Positions 9,501 to 19,600 of a DNA stretch of 63,595 nt are shown in pieces. The notes under the pieces are model-generated. The model was not told the origin of the DNA, did not search any database, and saw nothing but the letters and a program-made list of their open reading frames with translations. The stretch comes from Alphaproteobacteria bacterium. GTDB taxonomy: Bacteria > Pseudomonadota > Alphaproteobacteria > Micavibrionales > Micavibrionaceae. A program made the position numbers and the translations under genes. The stretch lies in NCBI GenBank assembly GCA_030432025.1, contig JAUIIA010000012.1, positions 1 through 63,595 on the forward strand, read 5' to 3'. Each line of letters begins with the position of its first letter. Within the stretch, counting starts at the first letter, position 1.

Positions 9501-10632
9501 ATCCGCTATCTGTGTAGGCTACGTTCGAGCGTATGCCCAAAACATCATCGGTTTCTGCGTTTTTATATTTGGTGAAAAATCTGTTTCCGCTTTCCCATTG
9601 GACGAGGCTTTGTGAATTTTGACTTTGTAGAATCACATGCAGGTTCCCGCTTTCGGCAGAGTCACGTCTGACCCAAAAGCTGCCTGTTACTTTGCTGCCG
9701 TCATTTACACCGTTAAGGGTGCTGCCGAAGTATAAATTGTCATTGGTTCCATCAAATGTAACCGCGTTTGGTTTGTAGCTGCCCAAACCTGCATGAACCC
9801 ATTCCGTGCTATTGAAATATTCCAGTCCTTCGGTGGCTTCCTTGTAGCGCAAGGTCCCTGATGTGCTCTGGTAAAGCTCTTTAATGTCGGTTGAGGTTAG
9901 AGCGCGGTTGTAAACTCGCAGATCATCCAGCGGGCCATCGAATGTTGCGCCGCCTGTACCGAACCCCCCGATCGCGACATTAGCCCCAGGATCGTCCGTG
10001 ATGCTTGCGGGACCAGCAGCGTTCTTCTCCGCGATAAGTACACCGTTGACATAAAGGCGCATGAAATTAGTGCCTGAGTAGGTGCCGCATACGTGTGACC
10101 ATTTACCGAGTAAGCTGTTTACTGTGTCCGTGGGTGCAGCGACGCGATTGGAAGCAAAGCTGGCTTGGGCGTAGAATGTGATAGTGTTCTGATTTGTGGA
10201 GAAAAACTCGGTGTCGTCGATGAACAGACCCCAGCCGTTATTGTTTGCGCCGCCATTGTAGTCGCTTGCGAGATAGAAATCTTGAGCGACTTCACTGGCT
10301 TCAAGCTTAAACCAAAGGCAAATAGAGGCTTCGGTTTCTCCGTCGAGCAGGCTAGGAGCTGCTGTGGTAATAACGTGCCCCGAAGCTTCTTCGAGATCCA
10401 GCGCTGTTCGTACTTTTCCCGCAACACTCTGTGCCCCAGTTAGGCCGTTTGTCATGGTTCCCGTGTTCGAACCTACGCTATCACTAACGCTTGTGCCGCC
10501 GGTTTCGTCAAGCTTGTAATGCGCCACAAGGCCGGATGAAATGTCCTGCGCGAAAACAGGTGCAGCAAAAACCATTGTCAGCATCAGGATGCTGCATATG
10601 ATTTGTAAATTTGCTGCGGTTTTATATTTCAT
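6517..10632 (-). CDS. Secreted multi-LamG protein with an internal seven-repeat propeller
   Basis: 1371 residues, fourth gene of the operon, 9 bp after the 10642 gene. Signal peptide: hydrophobic core LQIICSILMLTMVFAA ending VFAQ-DISS. Domain order (approximate residues): LamG 31-254 (HYKLDETGGTSVSDS to DDLRVYNRAL); ConA-like block 281-467 (VTGSFWVRRDS, GWHHVMWSGD, MYVDGVDV); a WHTNKGSGGGFTENG hinge; seven IYGIPxDATDxLVIDT repeats 543-852; two Cys/Trp modules 851-924 (VMQYCNGADWVAMG, YIQYCNSRDWVGLG); then two more LamG domains 934-1144 and 1149-1366. The C-terminus stops just after the last LamG, with no anchor. Probably a soluble or surface-bound adhesin or lectin; the ligand cannot be predicted. 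The block up to the propeller is homologous to the 1078-residue protein, while the propeller itself is unrelated in unit sequence. Confidence 0.88.
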   Translation of the reverse strand: MKYKTAANLQIICSILMLTMVFAAPVFAQDISSGLVAHYKLDETGGTSVSDSVGSNTGTMTNGLTGAQSVAGKVRTALDLEEASGHVITTAAPSLLDGETEASICLWFKLEASEVAQDFYLASDYNGGANNNGWGLFIDDTEFFSTNQNTITFYAQASFASNRVAAPTDTVNSLLGKWSHVCGTYSGTNFMRLYVNGVLIAEKNAAGPASITDDPGANVAIGGFGTGGATFDGPLDDLRVYNRALTSTDIKELYQSTSGTLRYKEATEGLEYFNSTEWVHAGLGSYKPNAVTFDGTNDNLYFGSTLNGVNDGSKVTGSFWVRRDSAESGNLHVILQSQNSQSLVQWESGNRFFTKYKNAETDDVLGIRSNVAYTDSGWHHVMWSGDINTPGSAKMYVDGVDVTTVSDFGDANAGNGTNNVLDFAVNEYRIGSNISAAAAFLNGDVADFWMDFGTYIDLTDADNRAKFRSTNGMPMYLGPDGSLPLGKKPDIFFSGETADWHTNKGSGGGFTENGAITDADVEVIYLADAELNDFGLTLSDTAKYGDLVNGGNGKLYGIPRDATDILVIDTEAGTATRTAMGADLSGATKWMDGVLAPNGKIYGIPRDATDILVIDTATDTATRETMGLTLTAGGTKWEGGALGADGLIYAIPRNATEVLIIDPTDDTASLSNFGLTIPATASKYLDAVAGNNGKIYGIPYDATDFLVIDTNNGTATQTTLGLGTLATSSKWTVGTLGKDGNIYALPWDATTVLTIDTETDTATESNFGVTLSGFAKYGGATTANDGQIYGIPYNDPEILIIDPYKQTARETDFGLTLSSSNKFEGSALSFDNKIYAAPRNIDSVLIINPRGECASPTELGGSVLYNTDFNVMQYCNGADWVAMGPSGITTGSGCTNPAGSAGDLMYNQDYDYIQYCNSRDWVGLGLNTNESAAGLGSLVGHWKLDDLSGTSAADSSGYNNTGTLQGAATFNNSGVLSGSVTLDGTNSYISITDTTDSVFDITSNLTLAAWVNLNSCGSYEGLISKGSTQQNYSLQISSGCTPQFEYNNGSQFTQNSTSSISTGSWNHVAVTHDGSDVRFYINGVLDRTVSGIGDFIIGDDPVIIGDDIFGGSNYLDGMVDDARIYSATLTPAQIFDIYEQGAPFELTDNLVAHWKLEDSSGSTITDELGNNNGTWNDNTDDVITAESVAGIDGDALDFEYDDQAFINIDAGAGTTDLDNLGPMTVCAWVNFESMPGAGGPIVDKRGGASFGNGGWNLGYNRAGGERFFFRSNLGDGALTNFNTVQLGQNQHVCGTWDGSDGSVSVNMYLDGTLDNTSTFDNTETIDDAAYDIEICRDDASSTFCDGLVDDVRIYDRVLSNGEIKLIYEGTR
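8075..9006 (-). repeat. Seven protein repeats of about 46 residues (putative beta-propeller B)
   Basis: Seven consecutive units begin K[YW]xxxV and contain NGKIYGIPxDATDxLVIDTxxxTAT. They start at KYGDLV, KWMDGV, KWEGGA, KYLDAV, KWTVGT, KYGGAT and KFEGSA; the last unit is shortened to about 31 residues and runs into a Cys/Trp module. The number and length fit a closed seven-bladed propeller whose last blade might be completed by flanking sequence. Confidence 0.78.
8792..8958. repeat. 29-bp identical direct repeats exactly one blade apart
   Basis: Positions 8792-8820 and 8930-8958 are identical over 29 bp. The offset is 138 bp, exactly 46 codons, which is one repeat unit. Both copies encode the RDATDILVID core of units 1 and 2. 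DNA-level identity, not only protein similarity, points to a recent internal duplication or gene conversion. Confidence 0.9.
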
Positions 10633-10641
10633 TCTTTTCCT

Positions 10642-13600
10642 TTATGGCGGTGTTTTTCCAACAGCTTGCCAGTTTGCGCCGTCGCAGTAAATTAGTGCGT
10701 TGTCGACTGCTGCACCTGCATCCAGATCATCCATAATCATATCGCCTTCCTTGCCGACCGGACCGGTGCAATGCCCGATACCAAGCTTATACAGTGCGTC
10801 GATTTCGATCGTTGAGAGTGCCTTGTTATACACGCGGACATCATCAAGGCTGCCGTCAAAGGTTCTGTTGAAATCATATCTGTTTCCAATGAAGGCGTTA
10901 ACCGTATTGTCAGAATGAGCTGCAAAGCTGGTGCTTGTGCCTATAACGCTTGCATTTTTATAGAGTGCGGATGTGCCGGGGCTTGGCCTGACCACGCCGC
11001 AAACATGTTGCCAGACATCCGTATCAAGGTCTTCAATCTCTATGAAATCGGCTGAGTTTGTTCCTATTGTCCATGAATCACCTGTGACAGTGGTGCTACC
11101 TGCTCTTAGGAATAAGCCTGAGTTGGTGTTCGCATTATATTTCCCGAATATATAGCCTGTTGTCGCGTTTCTGGGTTTTGCCCAAGCGCAAATGGTGAAT
11201 GATCCTGTCATGTCGAAATTATCGCCCAGGTTAATGCCGTCATCTGTTCCATCAAACACCAGTCCGCCGTCGACAGTGCCACTTGAAGACCATGCTGGTG
11301 GTGTGTCGAAATTATTCAGAGTTCCGTCAATGCCGCTAAGGCTATCGTCATTGGCGTTTGTGCCGCTCAATTCATCGAGTTTCCAGTGACCGACAAGGGC
11401 GGAGTCCTGATCGTTGCCGAGTTCGTAAAGCGCTATAACTTCTGCTTTGGAGAGCATGCGGTTATAAAAACGAATGTCGTCCATGCGGCCATCTTGAGAT
11501 ACCGAGCCGGCATTGTTATCGCCAAATAAAACGGTTGAGCCAGCGTCATCATCGCGGGTTCCGATTGGTGTAGTAATTTCATTTAAGGCCGTTTCAACAC
11601 CGTTTAGGTATAGTGTTGGATCATTCGTTACGGAATCTGCATCGTATGTGATGACAACATGAACCCATTCGCCTACGGTTACACCATCATCTCTGCGCCA
11701 CAGGCTGTTGGCTTGACCGGAGAAATCAATATCAAATTCAATCCCAACGCTTGGGGCGTTAGCTCTGTTGTTGATTACCCATCGGTTCTCTTTTGATACC
11801 CAGATAGACTGATTTTCTCCCTCACTATCCAGATTTGTCCAGAACGATACGGTCCCGCCACCATCCCAGATGTTGTCAAGGACGGCGCTTGGTGTGGTGA
11901 TTTCTACGCGGTGGTTATTGTTATGATCAAAGTCCAGTGCTGTGCTGACTTTTCCGTCTACTGATGATGTACTGCCATCAAGGCCGCCAAGCATAGCACC
12001 ATTGTTCAGGTTTCCTGATGCATCACCTACGGTCGTGCCGCTGGTTTCATCGAGTTGCCAGTGACCGACAAGGCCATTATCAATTCCACCGCGAACAGGG
12101 CCCATTGCAACCCAGTCATCACTGCCTGCACAATATTGCGGTACGTGATGGTCGGCGTTGTAGATCATTGAGCCTTCTGAACAGGCGGCTGCCATTGAGG
12201 CAATTTCATTAGCGGATAAAGCGCGTGTGTAGATACGTACATCATCCATCAGGCCCGAGTAATCGTCTCCGTTACCGTCGTTTCTTCCGCCTATTGTTAT
12301 TGGGTCGCTGTTTGCGGCAACACTTCCGGCAGAATAGCTGGCTGTGTTGTCTAATTGCCCGTCTACATAAAGGCTAAGTTCTGTGCCGTCCCAAGAGGCT
12401 GCAACATGGTGCCATGTTCCGTCATTCACAACCGTTCCACTGTTGGTATAGATGCATTGCGGGTCGTCAATGCCGCCGTAATTTACACAAAAGTGCAAGG
12501 CTTCGTATCCGACAGTGTCGTCATCTATATCGAGAGCGAAGCTGGAGCTGTCTGTTGTGCCGCTGCCTTTTTGCAATATCCGGCATTCCCTGTTGGAATC
12601 TGCAAAATCAGGTGAGCATGTTGTATTGATCCATGCTGCAACGGTTACGGCATTGTTTATATCAAGGCTGTTGGCATCAGGAACGACAATAACATCATCC
12701 GTGCCATCGAATAGGAGTGCTCCGTCTAACGTACCGTTTGAGCTCCATGCGGGTACGCTGAAGTTGTTCAGTGTTCCGTCATTGCCGTAAACGGAACTGT
12801 CCGCCGATACTGTACCGCTGGTTTCGTCCAGTTTGAGGTGTAAGGCAAGGCTGGTGTCATTACCACCCGTGTTTTGATACAAGGTCGAAATTTCCGTCGA
12901 TGTTAATGCGCGATTGTAAACGCGGATGTCGTCCAGATCGCCTTCCCATTCCTGAAGCGTCGGTCCGGTGTTGGTTCCGATTGTTACATCGTTTGCGCAG
13001 TTTGAGATAGATGCAGGAATGCCAGTTGTGTTTTGAGCAACAAGAACGCCGTCAATATAAAGGCTGACTTCTGTCGATGGAATATACACACCGACAATAT
13101 GATGCCATTCATTTGTGGTCACGGTTACTTCACCAGAGTTAATAGAGGAGGTGGAGCCACAGGTTCCTGAATAGACACGGAATTCATAATCTATATCGGA
13201 TCCTCCGACCGTATCGGTTTGTAAGCGGTAGGATGCGTTGTTTTCATTTGGCCAGTCCCATTTAGCAAGAATGTGACCGTCATGGGATGATGTCGGGCGC
13301 GCCCAACCTGAAACGGTCAGGGCTCCTGTAATTTGCAGCTCTGCCGGGTTGCCGATATTGATGCTGTCTATACTGTTATCAAACGTGATTGCATTGTTTA
13401 CCTGCCCGACTATGCTTTCTTCTGTAACGTCGTTGTTCACAGCATCAGACCATGTGCCGTTATTTCCACTTGGGGAATAATCTCTGATTGTAGAGCCACT
13501 GGTTTCGTCCAATGTCCAATGTCCGACTAATCCCGAAGTTGGTACAGGGCCTGCCCCGCCTGTGCCTCTGACGGCGATCCAGTTATTGGTGTCGCAATAG

Positions 13601-13758
13601 AGCATAAGATTGCGGTCGTCATCGTAAATAATGTCTCCTGCATTTCCGGCCGGGCTCGTGCAGGCATGTGCGGATGGTGCAGCAAGCACGCACGCAAGTG
13701 TTGCAAGCATCCAGAGGATGTGCAGGATATTGCTGCGATATGTTATCGGCCATCTCAT
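10642..13758 (-). CDS. Secreted protein with four LamG domains and Cys/Trp modules
   Basis: 1038 residues, third gene of the operon, starting 3 bp after the upstream stop. The signal peptide has core ILHILWMLATLACVLAA and a probable cut after SAHA. Order (approximate residues): Cys/Trp module 33-66 (CTSPAGNAGDIIYDD...YCDTNNWIAV); LamG 76-293; LamG 305-522; Cys/Trp module 525-553 (VPQYCAGSDDWVAMG); LamG 561-782; LamG 786-992; and a final module 995-1036 ending YCDGANWQAVG. Each LamG opens with a HWxLDETSGTxxxDxS strand and closes with DD[IV]RxYNxxLSxxEI, the usual family hallmarks. No propeller, DUF1566 or membrane anchor. Likely an extracellular recognition protein acting with the other operon products. 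Confidence 0.88.
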   Translation of the reverse strand: MRWPITYRSNILHILWMLATLACVLAAPSAHACTSPAGNAGDIIYDDDRNLMLYCDTNNWIAVRGTGGAGPVPTSGLVGHWTLDETSGSTIRDYSPSGNNGTWSDAVNNDVTEESIVGQVNNAITFDNSIDSINIGNPAELQITGALTVSGWARPTSSHDGHILAKWDWPNENNASYRLQTDTVGGSDIDYEFRVYSGTCGSTSSINSGEVTVTTNEWHHIVGVYIPSTEVSLYIDGVLVAQNTTGIPASISNCANDVTIGTNTGPTLQEWEGDLDDIRVYNRALTSTEISTLYQNTGGNDTSLALHLKLDETSGTVSADSSVYGNDGTLNNFSVPAWSSNGTLDGALLFDGTDDVIVVPDANSLDINNAVTVAAWINTTCSPDFADSNRECRILQKGSGTTDSSSFALDIDDDTVGYEALHFCVNYGGIDDPQCIYTNSGTVVNDGTWHHVAASWDGTELSLYVDGQLDNTASYSAGSVAANSDPITIGGRNDGNGDDYSGLMDDVRIYTRALSANEIASMAAACSEGSMIYNADHHVPQYCAGSDDWVAMGPVRGGIDNGLVGHWQLDETSGTTVGDASGNLNNGAMLGGLDGSTSSVDGKVSTALDFDHNNNHRVEITTPSAVLDNIWDGGGTVSFWTNLDSEGENQSIWVSKENRWVINNRANAPSVGIEFDIDFSGQANSLWRRDDGVTVGEWVHVVITYDADSVTNDPTLYLNGVETALNEITTPIGTRDDDAGSTVLFGDNNAGSVSQDGRMDDIRFYNRMLSKAEVIALYELGNDQDSALVGHWKLDELSGTNANDDSLSGIDGTLNNFDTPPAWSSSGTVDGGLVFDGTDDGINLGDNFDMTGSFTICAWAKPRNATTGYIFGKYNANTNSGLFLRAGSTTVTGDSWTIGTNSADFIEIEDLDTDVWQHVCGVVRPSPGTSALYKNASVIGTSTSFAAHSDNTVNAFIGNRYDFNRTFDGSLDDVRVYNKALSTIEIDALYKLGIGHCTGPVGKEGDMIMDDLDAGAAVDNALIYCDGANWQAVGKTPP

Positions 13759-13761
13759 GCT

Positions 13762-16602
13762 TTAATTATCCTTACCAATCGCAATCCAGCGCGCGCCGTC
13801 ACAATATTGGACGACATTGCCGTTGGTGTTGTAAATCATTTGTCCTTCCAGACCATACGGGTTCGCGCAACGAGGTGCAGGGCCCTTGCGGACACAACGT
13901 ACTTTTGTGCCGGTATTGTCCTTATTGTTAGCGCTGGTCCCTGTCGAACCATTATCCCTTAAAATTACAGCCTGGTCATTTGAGCCGCCTTCTGTCGATG
14001 TCCAGTAATCATCAGCAGGGTCAAAAAAGTCTGTAATTGGGTCTCCCGAATTATATAGCAAGGTTAACTCGTTAAGAGCCGGAAGGTACCAATCTTCTGC
14101 ACCATGTGCGACTAAGTCATAGCAATATTGTGCGGCTTCATGAGTTTGAAATCCTGCGGTGACACCGTCTGAATCGGTGATAGCCAATGTGTTGGTGTTT
14201 CCATCACCATCGTTGCTGTTCGTTGTTCCTGCGGTCGTCCAGTTTGTTAATCCGTTATTCCAAAACTTTTCAACTTCGGTAGTTGAGGCTGCGGCAAACA
14301 TGGCAACGCTTCCGTCGGGAGAAAGACCCGCATAAATTGTACCGTCATCGCAGACATCACTAACATTCGAACAACCCTGGGGCAGGGCGGTGGAGGAGCC
14401 GACGGGCGCTCCCATTTGATAGAGGTTTTGGATTTCTGGGGCCGTCAAGACCCTGTTGTAAAGCCTTACATCGTCCAGTTTTCCTCGGAAATAGAAACGA
14501 GAATCATCACACTGTGCATCGTAACTGCCTATACATAGGGGGTTGGCGAGGTTCATGTCGACGTCGAGAGTATACGACTGAGAATTCACCTCTGTTCCGT
14601 CCAGGTAGAGTCGTACTTCACCTACATTTGCATCATAAATCCAGCCGCCATGATGCCATTGACCGTCATCAATCACTGGTCCTGTTACTGTGGCGCTGGA
14701 AGAACTACCGTAGAAGCGTATGGTGAGTGCATCACTCGATGCTTCGCAGCCAAACCACCATGTTCTGTTGGTAAAGCCTGAGCCATAGCGCGTAGCCATC
14801 ACTTCGTTATCACCGCCTGCATTCGCGCCGCAATCTGTGCTCTTTTTAAACCAAAGGAATTGCGAAAAAGAACCGTCTGTAGCAATGTTCAAATCAGCAA
14901 AGGATGCGACTTCCGCACCATCATCCACACCGTCAAAGGAGAGAGCTGTGCCGACCGCGCCCGGTATGCTGTCAATTGCTGCATCCATGCCGTTTTGCAA
15001 AGTGCCGTTGTTATTGTTTGACGAGCTGTCATACGCGGTGGTGCCTGTTGTTTCGTCGAGTTTGTAGTGGGCGACGAGGTTGCTACCTGTAGCGGATGCC
15101 TGACGAACACAGCGTACAAAATAACTACCGTTCTTTGTTGCAGCGGCGACATTTCCGTCTGAAAAGTCGATCCTGTAAGCAGATCCAGTACCGGCTTCTG
15201 TTGATGACCATGTTTCGCTAACGGGGGTGTTGCCTATTGCGACACGGTTATCATAAATAACCTGAAGTTCGTATCCCGCAGGAAGGTACCAGTCATCATA
15301 TCCGTCTTGGCTTAGGTCTGCACAGACCTGTGCAGCATCATGCTGTTGTACACCTGCCTCCGTGCCGTCCGCGTCAACTGTAATGATCAAGGCGGTGTTT
15401 CCGTCGCCATCATCCGCGTCGGTTGCTCCGGTTGTCGTGTAATCTGTATGTGCGAAATTTTCGTTCCATGTTATTTGGCTCGCCGATCCGGTGCAATTCG
15501 CGCCGTCCCATGTCTGGCCTACGTTGCAGCGTGTTGTGTACATCGGCACACTACCGTCAGTGCTTAAGCCTGCGTACACAGTACCGTCAGAGCAGACTTC
15601 GCCGATTGTCGTGGTGCATTCCGCCGTTTTGGGTGCGGATGGAACGACCCATTCCGGCGTCATTGAGGTGAATTGGTTACCATCAAAAAACTCCATGGTG
15701 CGGTGGTTTTTGTTATAGGAAATGCCGTCTTTAGCTCTGGCAAGCTGTTGTATTTCGTTGTCAGTTAAGACCCGATTGTAAATTCGAAGATCGTCTATTG
15801 GTCCATTAAATTGTTCGAAGCCGCCCGCATGGCCTATGCGGTAGGATGATGTATTGCCGACGGAATCACAGTTATTGAAAAATGCATGGGTTGCGCTTGA
15901 ACGAACTTCGACACCGTCGACATAGACCTTGTGTCCGTTTGTTGAGTCGGAATGATAAAGTATATGATGCCACAGGCCGGGGGTTATCGGTGTTGTGCTT
16001 GTCGTGAAATTTGTGCTGCAGCCATATAGTTTCATTTCGCCGTTCTGAACTTGTAATGGCTGAAAATGTGAGTCGGCTGTTGCGTTATACAGAGTGAATA
16101 CCGACATTTCGGATGTAGTGCTGCCTTCCCATTTTATCCACGCAGAGATTGTGCCTTCGGTCAGTGAGTCAAAAACGTCTGTGCTATCAAGCGTTATTTC
16201 GTCGGTGTCGATTGCGGTGTCAATTGCCCCTGTCTGAGCAGTTAGGGTTGCGTTTGCCGATGCGTCGTAGCCGCTGGCGCTGGAATCGGTAATTGCCGTT
16301 CCTGCGGTTTCATCCATGCGGTAATAGAGGACCAATCCGTCAGGCACGATATTTGTGCTGCTCGAAGATGGAAGCCCTGTCGGGTCACCGCCGATCATGC
16401 CTATCCATCCTGAGCCATCGCAGTATGCAGGTACATTGTCGTCTTCACCGAAAATAATTTGTCCTGCGACACCTGTCGGTGATGCGCATTGTGCCATCGC
16501 AGGGAAATACTGTGCAGAAAACAGTATTAAAAGCAGCGACAAAACAGCCGCTTTGGTGAGGCCTCTTAGTCTTTTTAAAAGATGGGAGGAGGGCAAGCTC
16601 AT
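13762..16602 (-). CDS. Secreted protein with alternating LamG and DUF1566 domains
   Basis: 946 residues, second gene of the operon, 15 bp downstream of the giant gene. Signal peptide: KAAVLSLLLILFSAQYF, probable cut after AMAQ. Order (approximate residues): Cys/Trp module directly after the signal (CASPTGVAGQIIFGED...YCDGSGWIGM); LamG 87-290; DUF1566 327-504 (DDWYLPAGYELQVIYDNRVA, ETWSSTEAG, YFVRCVRQ); LamG 507-730; DUF1566 739-904 (EDWYLPALNELTLLYNSG, DYWTSTEGG, KVRCVRKG); and a terminal Cys/Trp module ending YCDGARWIAIGKDN. DUF1566 (Lcl C-terminal) is a C-type-lectin-like fold found in bacterial adhesins. The LamG-DUF1566 pair is duplicated head to tail, which looks like an internal domain-pair duplication. 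Confidence 0.88.
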   Translation of the reverse strand: MSLPSSHLLKRLRGLTKAAVLSLLLILFSAQYFPAMAQCASPTGVAGQIIFGEDDNVPAYCDGSGWIGMIGGDPTGLPSSSSTNIVPDGLVLYYRMDETAGTAITDSSASGYDASANATLTAQTGAIDTAIDTDEITLDSTDVFDSLTEGTISAWIKWEGSTTSEMSVFTLYNATADSHFQPLQVQNGEMKLYGCSTNFTTSTTPITPGLWHHILYHSDSTNGHKVYVDGVEVRSSATHAFFNNCDSVGNTSSYRIGHAGGFEQFNGPIDDLRIYNRVLTDNEIQQLARAKDGISYNKNHRTMEFFDGNQFTSMTPEWVVPSAPKTAECTTTIGEVCSDGTVYAGLSTDGSVPMYTTRCNVGQTWDGANCTGSASQITWNENFAHTDYTTTGATDADDGDGNTALIITVDADGTEAGVQQHDAAQVCADLSQDGYDDWYLPAGYELQVIYDNRVAIGNTPVSETWSSTEAGTGSAYRIDFSDGNVAAATKNGSYFVRCVRQASATGSNLVAHYKLDETTGTTAYDSSSNNNNGTLQNGMDAAIDSIPGAVGTALSFDGVDDGAEVASFADLNIATDGSFSQFLWFKKSTDCGANAGGDNEVMATRYGSGFTNRTWWFGCEASSDALTIRFYGSSSSATVTGPVIDDGQWHHGGWIYDANVGEVRLYLDGTEVNSQSYTLDVDMNLANPLCIGSYDAQCDDSRFYFRGKLDDVRLYNRVLTAPEIQNLYQMGAPVGSSTALPQGCSNVSDVCDDGTIYAGLSPDGSVAMFAAASTTEVEKFWNNGLTNWTTAGTTNSNDGDGNTNTLAITDSDGVTAGFQTHEAAQYCYDLVAHGAEDWYLPALNELTLLYNSGDPITDFFDPADDYWTSTEGGSNDQAVILRDNGSTGTSANNKDNTGTKVRCVRKGPAPRCANPYGLEGQMIYNTNGNVVQYCDGARWIAIGKDN

Positions 16603-16617
16603 CGTGTGATTACCCCC

Positions 16618-19600
16618 TTAACCGGCTTGGTTTTTTTTGCGTGTGACCACCAATACCATACACAGTCCGCCGAGGAAGCCGATCAGTAATAGCATCCAGT
16701 TTTCCGGCAGGATTGATGCTTTCTCAACTTTGTTTGCTGCGGCTTTGTTCAGCAGCTCGACCTGTTTGTTCAGGCTTTCTACTGCATCTTTTACATCTTT
16801 GCGCTCGCTACGCATTTCTTCCAGTTCGGTTTTTAGTGCGGCATTCTCGTCTTTTAATTCTTTTGTTGCTTCTATCATCGGCGCGATCAGGCCGACATAG
16901 TTCACGGATTTTGTGCCCATTTCATCCTCGGCCGTATGGACGAGTTCAGGGAATACGGTTTCGAGTTGCTGTGCGATCACACCGAATTCCTTGCGCTTGT
17001 CTTCGTCGCCTTTCATGACGAAGCTGACGGTTTCAATTTGGTCAATGCGATCGAGCAGGGAACCGTATTTGGTCAGCGGCTCGATATTGTCTTTCAAGCG
17101 TGCGTCAGATACGTCGGTGATGGTGCCTGTGTATTCGATGTCACCTGTAACATCGAGTTCAACATTCGGCGCGGTGTTGTTTATACCGAGGAAGCCTGTT
17201 TCTGTGAGACGCATTTCTTCGTTATATGTTGTGCCGTCGCTGTCCTGAATGAAGCCGAATGAGAGGTGGCCGTTCGTGCCGTTTCCTTGACCGAAGATGT
17301 TCGCTTCCCAAGTTGCACCTGTCATGTCCACGCCCATACCGGCTTTGACGTTGCCATTGCTGTGGAACAGGAATTTAGGTGAGCCAACAGTGTTGTTGCC
17401 CAGATCCAGCAAGGCTTGAGGGTTTGTGTGCTTGATTGCAATATCACCACTGTCTGCGATAAACAGGCCGCCATCTGTAATTCCGCCGTCGGGTGTAATG
17501 CGTATATCGTTGCCATTCATGGCAGCAAGTGTCAGGTCACTGTCATCGGTACTCAACTTACCCAGCATTGTGCCGTTACGTTGCAGGAAGATTTTTCTGG
17601 CGGCATCCGTTGTGTCGCCAAGGGCGATGTCACCGTCTTCGACGTGCAACATGTAAGCCGGCGTTGTCGTTCCTATGCCGACTTCCGGTGTTGTTCCGTC
17701 ATAGTATATGTCTTCGCCCGTACCGGCTGTCCAAAGGCCTCCGCCCGCCGTTTGTGCTACCCAACGGCTGGAGCTGTTATCCCATGTTAACACATCGCCG
17801 TCTGTCGGTGATGGCACAGCTGTGTCGGCGAGATCGTTTAAAACTGTTCCTGCGGGCAGGGTTGGTGTACCGCTGATTGCGACGATTTCAACGCGACCGT
17901 CATTTCCTAAAGCAATTGGCGTAATTGCGACTTCATTATCCACGGAAGCCGAGTTAACGTAACCACCACCACCGGCACCGGCATCCCCGCCGCTGTCGCC
18001 GCCTTCGCCACCGCCATAACCGCCGCCACCGCCGCCGGCGTCGCCGCTGTAACCGGCGCCACCACCGGAGATGAGATATTTAGCAACGCCAGCACCACCA
18101 GAATTTCCATTTGCATTTGCGCCACTTCCACCAGCGGAGCCGCCGTCGCCGCCAAGGTAAGCACTTATGCCTCCTCCGACATTTGTACAACCGCCTTCTG
18201 CACCATTGCTGCCGTTACCGCCACAGCCATTGAGGCTACCGCCGTCACCGGCCGCTCCTGAACCGTTTGCGCCACCACCACCGGATACCATCAGCAATGT
18301 AAAGGAACCGTCATTGTAGCCAACAGCGGATGCACCACCACCTGAGTCACCGCCGCTAGGGTCACCTGCGGCACCGCCACCGAGTGTAGGGATGGTACTG
18401 CTAGCGGCTCCTGTCTCACCGACATAGAGCTCAAAGTCACCCATGGCCGCCGGAGTGAAGTCAAACTCTGCCGCACCGCCTTGGCCGGCACCTGCGCCAC
18501 CACCACCGCCGGCACCGTATACGCGGACCTTAAAGGTACAGCCGAAGTTTGATGCATCAACCGTGAATGTGTATTCGCCTGGTGTGCTGAAAGTCTGACT
18601 GTCTGTACAACCGCCGCCTGTGGCACCTGTAGCATTCACAATGCCGACCCAATCGGTGCCGTTACACATTTGTAATTCTTTTGTCGCGCTGACATAACGT
18701 AGAGCACCTTCATAGGATGCGCCACAAGTCTCGCCGCCATCGCCGAATCTCAGAGTACCGCTAACATCCAATGTTACCGCCGGATTATTTGTGCCTACAC
18801 CAACTTGATTTGCAGATGTTGTGCCGTAATGGATGCGTCCGCCTGTTAGATCTGTCCAAAGAGAGCTTGCGCCAGCCGCTTGTGGTTCCCAGTTTCCGGA
18901 TGTGTTGTTGTAAGTCAGGACATCGCCATCGGAGAAACCTGTCAGGTCAACATCGGAGACTTCGCTCAAAGCAATTGACGGCGTTACGTATGTTGGTGCG
19001 TTTCCTGCGACACCGTTGAGGATCAAGCTGTCCGCTTCTATGTCTCCGTTTACGTCCAGCTCTGCTGATGGAGTTATAGTGAAGATACCGACGCCTGATG
19101 CGGTAACGAGTAGCTGTGTTGCGCTGTCCGTATTCAGGGCGATGTAATCACTGCTGGCATCGGCAAGAATAGTTGTTGTGCCGTCACCCCAAGTGATCGG
19201 GTTTCCGTCTGCAGGGTTAAATGCTGTGGCTTTTACAAGACCTTCTACTTCCAGATCGGCTTGGCCGTTATTGTCCATGAAGGCGGTTACGGAGTCGACG
19301 CCGATCAAAACGTCATCATCATCGCCCGCAGGGTTGTAACGAATGTCGCTGCCATTTCCGGAGGCTGCGGCTGTCCATACGCTGCTGCCTGCGCCGGCGG
19401 CTTGCGGTTCCCATTCGCCTGTTGAAGCATTGTAGGTCAATACTTGTGTATCTGTCGGGGCTGTCGTGCTGACATCGCCCAGATCGCCGAGGTTCAGGCT
19501 GACTGTTCCTGTGGTTCCTGTCGGGGCTGCTGCGCCTGTTGTTGATCCGATGCTCACCAGATCGCCGACATTTACGGTTGAGCCGATATTCAAAGTGTCA

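Noticed and set aside
17900-18620. Gly-codon-rich tract as a non-coding satellite repeat
   Set aside because: The reading frame stays open and starts and ends with recognisable domain edges (TPGEYTFTVDAS, DGRVEIVAI).
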